From the NCBI GenBank assembly GCA_940671915.1, contig CALNVZ010003426.1, forward strand, positions 14,470,512-14,534,511: a stretch of DNA of 64,000 nucleotides, read 5' to 3'. Shown piece by piece: positions 24,801-36,398 of this stretch. The notes beneath the pieces are model-generated. The model ran no database searches and had not been told where the DNA came from. It was given only the letters and a program-made list of their open reading frames with translations. The position numbers and the translations under genes are program-made. The DNA comes from Paracentrotus lividus. Taxonomy: Eukaryota; Echinodermata; Echinoidea; Camarodonta; Echinidae. How positions within the stretch are numbered: position 1 is the stretch's first letter; each line of letters starts with the position of its first letter.

Positions 24801-27800
24801 TTATAGTATTCAAAATGTTCAAGTCACATGTTTAGCTTTTAAAAATGGTACACCACATGGACTTATTACATCCATTGACTTTGTTATTCTTTTCGAACCA
24901 AACTTGAATTGAAAAATTTATTTTGATCATAATGATTCTTGATATGAGTTAGTAACAAAATTATGAATATCTACAATGATATTGTATTCTGGACTTTCTC
25001 TACATGTATATTTCATTATAAATAAAATAAGAATTTTTCTCATGAATTATATGACACCTCGGCCTACGGCCTCGGGGACATATAATTCACTTGAGAAATT
25101 CTAAATATATTGCTGCACATATTACGGTATATTCAACTCCAGAGCATGCACTATGTGTATAATATGCTGCATGATATATGACAGACATTTTGAATCCTAT
25201 TTTTCGTACAGTCCGGGAAACGCAATGCACCGTCCTGTCCGTAGATCGCTTCTCATTCGATTCCTACGTCCACATCAGCTTCAACCCACGGCGGACCAGA
25301 CAGAACAGCCGATTCTATTACATGCAACTCAATGATCTATCAAAAGGAGTGGAGAAAGTTCCTGTATCTGTAAGAAGTACTCTTTATCTTGTAAATTAAT
25401 AATGATGATAATAGCAAAAGAAAATCTGAGATAAACCATCATTTCCCATTCAAACACATATTGTGTGTGTAAACATGATTTCTTAGAATTTGCAAATCAA
25501 GAAAAACTGGCTCAGGTTGTATCTCATATCATTTCATCCAGCAAGTCAGTAATGAGCTTACAAAACTAACTGGACGTCCCAACAAAAACAAAAAAACCCA
25601 CACGTTCTTTTGTTTAACACAGGTTTGACAGTAATTCTGCTATAAATTCTGCATTTGGGCCACTATGAAAGCAAATCATAATGCTGAGTGCTCATCTTTC
25701 TTTTACTTCTCAATCTTATTTTGCTCACTTCCCAACTGTCATAAACATGTACATGTATCTTTAAATTTATCATTTATTTGCAGCATAAGTTTTGTATGAT
25801 ACTGTGAGAATTTCTTAGCGTTTTGGAAACAGGATGTTACCGTTTCATTAAGTTGTAAAGAAGAGAAAACTTTGATATAGAGGGGAAATTGAGGGGGGGG
25901 GGGAGGTGGGGTAGGGGGATGGGACCGTGATAATGTACAAACTGTATCTGGAATCTTGAATTGTTGCAACCGAAAGAGCTACGTTGGCAGCTGTCCAGGG
26001 TGGGGTACTATTTGGCATTGTGTGAGTGCGTGATGAGTGCAAGTAAAAGAAGCCAGACATTGTGCAGAAGAAAAACATGTAGACTGGAGAGCACAAAGAA
26101 GTAGGGTGCATCTGGTGAAGAAACGGTAATGCTGGCTTCATGGCTTCCTCCCTACAGGGTGCTGATGGATACGCCCATACCAGGTGTACAGGTGACATGC
26201 TTGGTTTAAAAACATTCTAGAATAAGTTTTTGTAGTCTTGATCTAATGATTGGAGGTAGAATATTTGGATGAGATAGATTATGTCGATCAAGTTTATCAT
26301 TTTACTGGCATTTCATTATGCAAGCCTAAATAGACAAATTATATATTTTACACCTTCCTTTTCTTTATTTATATTTGTCACTTATCATTCATCGTTGCAG
26401 TGTGTGAATGAATATGACACAGACGAACCACCCCCTCTAGTGTACATGACTGAACGCCAGCCTGGGTTACGAGGGTCAAAGGTCAATACAGATCCTAACT
26501 TCCTGACTTGCTGCGATTGCACTGATGATTGCGCGGTAAGTGAGAAATTAAATATCATAGCAGCATATATAATCCCGTTTTATATACAATTTAAGTGTTT
26601 GTGAGAGAGCATCAGGTATGCATTTATGCACACTTAGGTACAGGTACATTGTAGTTATTTTACATTTTGATGTGTTATCTCATTTAGGACAGAAATGTTC
26701 AGCTTTTCTAGTGCAAATTGGCAATGCCTGCCTTTTTCATTTATTTTTGCTACTTAACTCTTTTCGTGCCACCCCGCCCTAACCCCTCTGCCACACTGGT
26801 AATCCGTACATGCCAGGGTCTATATCCCCCACTGCCAAGTTTTTCCCCCCTTGTACTTGAATATGACAGTCAATACTTCCTCATAACTTTTTTAAAAGAA
26901 TTTTTGACAACAATGTTGTACTTAGAATATGTGGCATTCTTATTTGTCTCTAAAGTCACACCAAATTCTGTTTAAAAAAATAAGAGGGCAATTATCTAAA
27001 CTTGCATTGTTCCATGGCATGAATTTGGTTTTTATTGTGTGCGATTGTTTGTGCACTAGGTTCCTACCAAAATGTTGACAAACACATTAAATTACTCACA
27101 AAAAGTAAACTGTGTAAAGAGAAAATTGGCCAATTAAAAGCCGGATATGCCCACCGCAGAATAAAGCTGATTAACCTGTGAGTGCGCAGTGCGCACAACA
27201 ATAGAATCGGCGTAATCAATCAACGTTGTTCCGAATGTGCGCAATCATGCATGAAGCAGGGGAGGGTAGGAAACAGAACATGGATTAAGTCAATAGTAGG
27301 CGAGCAAGCATGAGTATGGCACCGAACAGTAGGCTATGTATCATGCATTGGGCACGTACATGTAAAGAGATATACCTTCAACAAAAATTAATTTATTTAA
27401 ATGTATCTAATGAGACATAGCACTATGATAAAAACTGTTATGATTGCCAATTTGTAAGCAAAAATGCTGACGTTTTGCATGTCAAAGCATTGCTAATTGA
27501 TTTTGATGCTTAATTTCCTTCTTTTACTTCTTGATGCCAAACCCAAGGGGATAACACTTCAAATAAAAAAAAAAAAATCATGATTTTCTGAATATGTTAT
27601 TTATTGAATCGTAGGTTGATGTTGGGACCAGTTTACCAACCCAAGAACTTGAAGATGTACCTAATCTATATACATGTATTTGCTTTGACATGATGCTCGT
27701 GAGTGTGCATCCAGATATTATCTTCAGAAGACAGTTGTACCAATATCTAAGGGTGCTATTTCACTTTCGCGGAGACGTCTCCGCGACGGAATAGAAATTT

Positions 27801-30800
27801 TGTCTCCATGATGGATAAATAGTATTAGAGACGTCTCCGAGACGTCTCCTGAATTTCGGAGACTGACTTTTTAACATAAATTCTCGCGAAGATGTCTCGG
27901 AGACGTCTCTAATACTATTTTTCCGTCGCTGAGACATCTCCATGAAGTGAGATAGCACCCTTGGACCACAAAAACACTTCACTGTAAATTCTCTCTTTTC
28001 TTTGTTGTTATGATGCTTGTAAGTGTGCATCTATACAGTAATCTTCAGGATCAAAAGAGACAGATCACATGTAAGACCATTATAAAACAAACCTTGCTCT
28101 AAATTTATGCTTTTTTCTTTGTTAGGAGGCTAGTAAGTGTGCTGCTATACTGTAATCTTCAGGATCAAAAGAGAGAGTTCACATCTAATACCATAACATA
28201 ACTCACTGTAAATTCATGCTCTTTTCTTTGACAGGATGCTAGTAAGTGTGCATGTAGACAGCTTACGATAGAAGCCTCAACGTCCAACCACGATGGAAAA
28301 CCAAGACCCAATGCAGGTTACAAGGACAGGCTTCTCTTTGATCAAATCCAAACAGGGTGAGTAGAAATCATTATTTCCTTGCTTTCTCGCAAGAGGGTAT
28401 TTAGTGCAATTTGTTTTGCCATTGCATTAAGTACAATGTACCTATCATGTATGGAGATTGTTGTATTGAGAGTTCACCTGTGCACTTTGAGTACAATGAT
28501 GTTTGCAGCCTGAAAGTTACCCAACTACACATGGGTAGGGGGCAGCAGAGGTAGATGAAATGTCCTCGGAAAGTATGCTTATGCCGTGGCTGGGTTTCAA
28601 ACTGCTTAATGTTTTGAAGTCAATTCCAGTCCATTCCCATTATATTTGTTCCTATCCACAATTTGGTCCATTGCGTTGTGTTGATTTCATTGTTCTTTTT
28701 ATTGACATCTTAGTCCTACCCTAGACACTATAGACCTATGCATTGACATCATCGCGCCGCCATCTTAGAGGCTGAGGCAATTTCCTTGCACGCGTTTGTG
28801 ATCTGCAGTTGGCGCATCTCTGACAACTCCGTTTATGCGTATTCCTATATCCTCTGTGAGATTATGACGTCATATGCATAAGGTCTATACCCTACCTTAA
28901 ACCTAATATTGAACCCCATTGCATTCCTAACCCTACATCTTAGATGAAATAAGACATTTGACATGTTGCAGGAGCAAATATCGTTTCACACAGTTTCATG
29001 TATCACTATTGCAATCTTGATACTTTGCAGGATCTATGAGTGCAATGATAGATGCAAATGCTCTAAGCAATGTGGGAACAAGGTTGTACAGCATGGGCTC
29101 TCTCTGAGATTACAAGTCTTCAAAACCTATGACCGGTGAGTAGAGTGTCTTTGTGCCTATCCTCATGCAGGCAACCAAAAAAATTGAAATAAATATAAAA
29201 TAAATAAATATAAAATAACAATAACAACAATATAAATACACAAATAAATATTATCTTGAGTTCTAGCAAAGATGGAAAAAAAAACAAACAAACATAGAAT
29301 TGATGTTCACAACTACATAAGTTGTATGTAAGTAACATCTGTAAAACAATTTCTGCTTAGAAATGAACAAAGAAAGATGCAAATATTGAATTAGACATCT
29401 GGGTCAGTACGGATTAATGAGAGCTCTTGCCGTCAATATTTTACACAATGCTGTGCAAGTTTTTCGAAAGTTGGTAAATCACATTTAACCCTAAAAAGAC
29501 TGGGGGGGGGCTCATTCAGCCCCCCCCTCGACATTTTTCGCGATAACTTTGCAACGCGGAAAAAAAATTCGGCGAGACTTCATGACTATTTTCTTTCAAG
29601 TCTCGCGCAACTTTTGAGACCAAATTTGCGATGCCCGGGTACGCGGTTCCGAAATTACGTAACATTTTGTAACCGTGCGTCAGACCCAAAGTAGCTCAAA
29701 TACGTGATTTTGTGTACAAATCCAATACAAATTGTGTTTTCAGCCAAAATTCATAAATGTATCATTATTTTCTCTTTACCTTATTAAAATCAATTAATTT
29801 AAGTTTGTTTATGATTAAAATAGTGTCACCAATGATTTCCATCGAAAAAACAATAAAAAACAAAAACTCAAAAAACAAAGAAATACATAAGAAAATTTAA
29901 AAACAATAGAATACATAAGAAAAAAATCTTGATACAGATTTTTTTTTAAAACCCATTTCACCAGAAGCCTACAAAGAGCCTGTAAACCAAAAATTAGCAC
30001 TTATAGAGCTTTATTTAATTAATTAGAGCAAATCTTAGATTTTATGCATAAATTAGCATAATTAATTAGTGAAGAAATTTTTCGGAGAATATGACTATTC
30101 GGTTTTGGAGAGGATGCCGTGGGTAACGCGCGTGCCAATTTTCGGCGCGATCGCGCGCTCAATGGCCGAGATCTTAGGGGGGGGCTGAATGAGCCCCCCC
30201 CCAGTCTTTATGTGTGTCAAAATAGCCCAGTCTATGACAACGATCAAGATTAAGATCCTTGTTCCATGTGATTTTTGTTCTAAAAACTGACCAGTTATCA
30301 ATTGAAATGGTTCTTTTATATCTGTTACCTGGTCACAGATCTTAAAACTTGCTTGATGAGGGCTTCCTTCCAAATCTAATCAAATTTTTTTTTCTCTTCT
30401 TTTCATGTTCCTGTGAGCAGGGGCTGGGGCATCAGGTGCTTGGATGATATTCCTAAAGGGATGTTTGTGTGTACGTACGCCGGTCAGATATGGGATGAAG
30501 AAGAGGCAAATCAAAAAGGAAAAGATCATGGCGATGAGTATTTTGCAGAGTTGGACTACATAGGTGAGTTGCACTAAAATCCAAATCACAGAGATACCAA
30601 TTAGTATGATTTAATCATATAGATTTGAATTTATCAATCAAATACAATCATACAATTTTACGCATGAAACACATTCTTTTTTCTCTTGCATTTTATCTTA
30701 TCAAATTCACATTGTACACACTGAATCAGAATATGCCATATATAATGTTACATTTCAGCAATCACTATGATTGTGAATAAATTTTGCATAGCATGTCGGC

Positions 30801-33800
30801 TGCATACAGTACATACAGCGTACAGACTATGACAAGCGCATGTGTACAGCATTGCATATTAAGCAATAAAAGTGGTTAAGCATAGAGATGAAACAGGGAA
30901 AATTAACCCTCAATCTAAACATCTAAAATTGCAGAGATTGTAGAGAGGATGAAGGAAGGCTATGAAAGCGACGTTGATCCCATTGATGAAGACCTGCCTG
31001 AGAAGGATTCTGATGAGGACTCAGTTGATAATAAGTAAGTGTAAAATTCAAAGTATCTTTGAGCAAGAAAAATAAAAGAAAGAGAGATACTAATGGTACA
31101 CATCTATTGCGTAATATCATTTTTAGTAATTGTGGGGAATAATTGTGGGGAATGTAAACGTAGGAAATATTCTGGCTTCCAACAAATCCAATCAAACACT
31201 CTCCTTTTAATGGTTTCCTTCACCTCAAGGTTAGGTCCTACTTTTTTGCCATACTAATCAGAAATTTGTCTTCCTTTTCAGTCAAACCCAGAGCTCATCG
31301 GAGGATGACTTCCAGACCGAAGCGTCTCAGCTATCTAGCTGTGATTCTGCAGATATCATTAACCCTGTACCCAACAAACATAGTGAAGAAGTCAAGGAAT
31401 CAACAAAATAATGGCTTCCTTTCACCTCGGTTTGGTCTGGTTTTGCAATACTAATCTAAACTTTTCATTACAGTCAAACCCAGAGCTCATCCCAGGATGA
31501 CTTCCAGATGGCTGCATGTGAGCTATCTCGTGATGATTATGCAGACATCATACCTGAACAACATACAGAAGAAGTCAAGGATTCATCCAAAAGAATGGTT
31601 TCCTTTCACCTCGGTTTGGTCTGGTTTTGCAATACTAATCTAAACTCTGTCTTTCTTTTCAGTCAAACCCAGAGCTCATCGGATGATGACTTTCAGACGG
31701 CTGCATCAGAGCTATCTAGTGATGATTCTACTGACATCATTAACCCTGTACCTAAACAACATACAGAAGAAGTCAAGGAATCAACGAAAATAATGGTTTT
31801 CTTTCACCTTTGTTGGGCCTGGTTTTGCAATACTAATCTAAACTCTGTCTTTCTTTTCAGTTAAACTCAGAGCTCATCGGATGATGACTTTCAGACGGCT
31901 GCGTCAGAGCTATCTAGTGATGATTCTGCAGACATCATACCTGAACAACATACAGAAGAAAATAATTCATCCAAAATAATGGTTTTCTTTCACCTTTGTT
32001 GGGCCTGGTTTTGCAACTAATCCAAATATTGGCTTTCTTTTCAGTCAAACCCAGAGCTCATCGGATGATGACTTTCAGACGGCTGCATCTGAGCTATCTA
32101 GTGATGATTCTGCTGACATCATTAACCCAGTACCTAAACAACATACAGAAGAAGTCAAGGAATCAACGAATCAGAAGTGAGAACATTTCCTAGTTTTAAC
32201 CCTTGAGAACATTTCAAATTACTAACTACATTGTATAGCAAATGAATGACCAGTGCACTGTACACAAAGAAATACAGTGAATTGCAAATTTGAAACAACC
32301 ACTCTGATTGGTTCAGAGTGAGACTTTTTTCCAAGAAGTCTATGCAACAAGGATCCTGATTGGTTACTATAGATATTTAATTGATCATTGCTCATTATGT
32401 TTTATAATTTACACTGGCTCCCTATTAGACAACGAATCATTTTCAAGTTACTTCTTTTGGTATACAAATCACTTAATAATCTAGCCCCAAAATATTTGTC
32501 TGATTGTTTAGAAATTCATGTTCCAGGTAAAAGAACTAGATCTTCGAAAGACCCACTTAAGTTGACGTACTTAACTAAACGAAAACTGACCGGAGATAGG
32601 ACCTTTACTGTTGCATCCTCAAAGGAATGGAACAAACTCCCTCTCACATTAAGACAATCCCCAACAGTTGAATCGTTCAAGAAGTCCCTGAAGACTTTTT
32701 TGTTTTAAGGAACTACGTTCATTTATATATGTGGTTCTTATTGTGTATTTCTTTTGTGTGAATATGTAAATTGAAATTGTGAGCGCTTTGAGCCATTTGG
32801 GAAAGGCGCGATATAAATAATGGGTATTATTATTATTATTATTTTTGTTACAGGGCTCTTTTGGCAAAAAAATGTCAACAAGTCAGCAACTTATTGTTTT
32901 TGACGAAATACTCTTTAATGACTTCTCAACTTTTGCAGTGTCATCTGAGTTCCAACTAAAACTTCAATAAAAAAAAAACCTGCGTACAATCTCTTTGTAT
33001 GGTGAATTTCCTAAAAATACATGTAGGGTCTCCATTTCTTGCAATGTTTTGAAACTATCAAATATGAGCCCTGTATCGTGACAGAGATTTATGTCACGAT
33101 TGGGAGTTATGTTATGAATTTATCCCACAATTTCTTACGAAAAGTTTCTATGTCATGATTTACGACTTAAATCATGACATAAAAGTTTCTATCCACAGGG
33201 TCCTGATCACGTAAAATAATTTGTTGGAGGAGGCACAATCAGTGCTTTATCTTATATAGATAAATCCCTCCATTTTCCCATTTTTTCCTTCATTTTTGTG
33301 ACATTTATTGGTGGTTTGTCTGTGCAAGGTTGCTTTAAACCTTATTTAATATTGCAATTCTAACAATGTTCCTTTTGTGGCTAATTAACATTTGCTATAC
33401 CTGTCTGTATGTGATGACAATAAGCATAATTAATACACAGCTCTTATTGTGTGTCATTGATCATGTTAACTATTCTGAGGAAAAGAGGGATATAAACAGA
33501 AATGAAATAAACACATTGTGATATGAACATATAATGTATTTCAGAGCAATTATCTGTAACATGAGCTGATCAAATAAGTCTTGTACTTAGGTTTTCTCCT
33601 CTCCTAAACTTAGTTCTCTATACACCTGAAAAAATTGCTTCAAGGAGATCAAAGTTTTCATACTTAGATTTTATAGTGGCAGACCTGCACAATATACTAT
33701 ACATTAACCTGGTTTTGTGTTTGTACCTGTTGAAAAGTCGTATAGCTAGATGATTATTTGTTTACCGGGGGGGGGGGGGGGGGGGGGGGGCATTTCATCA

Positions 33801-36367
33801 AAGGACTTGTCGGACGTTTTATCCGACAAATTTGCTGTCAGCCAATCAGCTGTAAGCATTTCAGTAGCTTATAACAGTTTGTCGGATAAAACGTCCGACA
33901 AGTCCTTTCATGAAATGCCCCTCAGGAGCTTTCCTTAGCTCAAAGTCAATTAATGGGCTCATAAGTCTCAGCCCCCACCCCAAAAATGGTGATTTGCACA
34001 CATTTAGGCTATTAACATAATTAATGTAACATTTTGTGTCTGTACCTGTTGAAAAGTCTTATAGCGATGTGATTATTTGTATACTAGGAGCTTTTCTTAG
34101 CTCAAATTTAATTAACCCTTTAGCACCTAAACCGCCCAAGACCGCCCTTCAGCTTACTCACTAAACCGCCCCAAACCGCCACTGTCTTAAGCCTGCTTTA
34201 GTCAAGGTAGTATAACAAATTATGTGATGAAACATGCCCATACTTGTTGTGGATTACCCATTGGATGTGTGCTGTCCAATTCAGCACAAAAAAGTATGTT
34301 TTAAGAACAATTCTTATTATATAAACTTGATTGAAACACAGCATAACCCTTTCCGCTAGTGAGTAAACTTACACTTTTCACGCAGTCTCTAGGTGCTAAA
34401 GGGTTAATGGGCTTATCGGTCTCAGCCCCCACCCCAAAAATGATGATTTGTACACATTTAGGCTATTAACATAATTAATGTAACATTAGATTGTATGTCA
34501 TAATTATTTGCTCTAGTACTACCTGCTCTTTAATTGCTAACTCCAGCTGTACTTGTGGACCAAACCTGGACCCGTCAAGACCTAGATGACCTAGTCATAA
34601 CTCTGAATTTTACTCTATATGTTTGTCAAAGTACATTGAACACATTATATGAATGTTGAATCGCCCTTTCAAGGGGTAATAAAAGAAATCACAGAGGTCT
34701 GCTAATTTCCAATTTTAATCTTAAATGCATGTAATCTGGGAACTTCTTAAAACAAAACTAATACTCTCAACAGATCTATGACCTTGCATGATACACTTCT
34801 TTCATTTGGTCCAAGGTACATTTTTCTTCTTTGGTCACCTCTTTATCATTGCTTTAGAAATATTTTATGGGGAATTGGATAAATCCATGAAAACAGTTTG
34901 GTAAAATGGTTAAAATAGGTTAGGACATGTAATTGCGTGTTTTGCTTTGGTAGGCAAGCACATTACAAAAGAAAGTGTGCCATGATGTAATCTACTGGAA
35001 ACAAGTTGGCCAAATGAACTCTTTAATATACATGTAGGATCATATATACAAGAAGACAAATATTAATACAGTCTACTCCCATTAAAACAAAATGTTACAT
35101 GCATTTCCCTTTTTAACTAGATTTCTTTATAGATTACGGAAAACAAATTTGAACTGGGAGAATTGCTTTGTTTCTAAACAAATTTTTAAATTGGTAATCA
35201 TGCTTAAATGATACTGAGTATGGATTAAGGTACATTGATATTTTATAGGTTACATTTTTTCCTTCTTCTGCCGTTATCTCTCTTTTTTCATTCTTTCATA
35301 TCATTCTCTTTCTGTGGTGTTTAAAGGGAACAAGCCGGTGGTAATTCTGGAACCAAGCTGGTCTTACGCAGGCAATCAGAAAGTACTGAAGACAGTCAAT
35401 GGTTAGTGATTGGGATACTAACATTTTATTAGGCCGTTGAAACTCGATGTTGAGTTTCCCGTCACCGCTGTGAAATTTGGCCCGCATTTTAAACTCAAAT
35501 TCTGAAAATATTTCATTATTTTTCTATACATTAATTGTTTGCCCTAATTTGGTTTAACAAAACATTATTTTCATTAGCTTTTCAGTCTTGTAGTGTGAAG
35601 TATCCTCTACCCCTACCGAAGCCGCCTTACAATTAATATTAATAAACAATTAATAAACTACAATACAATCCATTCCAATTTAAACATAATTGCCTCAAAC
35701 GAAAATAAGCAAGATATGAACATTACATATGTTCAGATAAACATATTTATTGCTTAAAATATCAAAAATAACACATAAAAGTGTGTTAAAAGATCATCAA
35801 AAGGTTAAACTTTCATGTTCTAGAAAATAATGAATAATGAAATCGGTTCCTCAATATGGGCTGAAAAAAAATGTGACGGGAAACTCAACATCGAGTGTCA
35901 TTGGCCTTATGCCTCTGCCACTAGAAGGTGGTATCGGAGGCATCATGTTCACAGTCTGTCCTTCCTATTTTGTTATTGCATTCTAATCGTTGTATTGTGG
36001 AATGAACTTCAAATTTTATCATCATAGAAAGATTTTGAAGTAACTAGGTCAAATTCCAAGTGTCATAGAGGTCAAAGAAATTTCAGTTGTTGGCTTGGTG
36101 ATAGTTAGTATCAGCATTCAGGTGATTTGATTGTGGAGCCTTGAAATCAAAGGTCGCAGAAATCAATTTATGAATTATAGTTTTTGAGGTATAGTTTTTT
36201 AAAGAGGCATAGGAAATGCTGTCACATTTGTCTTGTTTGTAACTGGTCTTGTCTCGTGCTTCTTATTTGTTTGCTTCTATGACTGCATGCGATCATTTTT
36301 TGTATGCTCCAACACCCTTCGCATCATGCATTGTCACTGTAATGTACTGTAAAATGGAGGGGATGTG

Positions 36368-36398
<31 letters not shown>

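Larger units (their letters stand above)
33700..34490. repeat. ~170-bp tandem duplication carrying two different insertions
   Basis: Unit A (about 33700-34030) and unit B (about 34031-34490) share GTACCTGTTGAAAAGTC, GATTATTTGT, TTAGCTCAAA, CAGCCCCCACCCCAAAAATG and ATTTAGGCTATTAACATAAT. Unit A contains a family C MITE with poly-G. Unit B lacks it but contains the TTAA MITE. Confidence 0.88.

Noticed and set aside
31508..31864. 118-codon frame across exon 22 units 2 and 3
   Set aside because: It includes spacer sequence with an obvious acceptor tract (CTTTCTTTTCAG). It is better explained as repeated exon units than as a separate gene, although intron retention is noted as possible.
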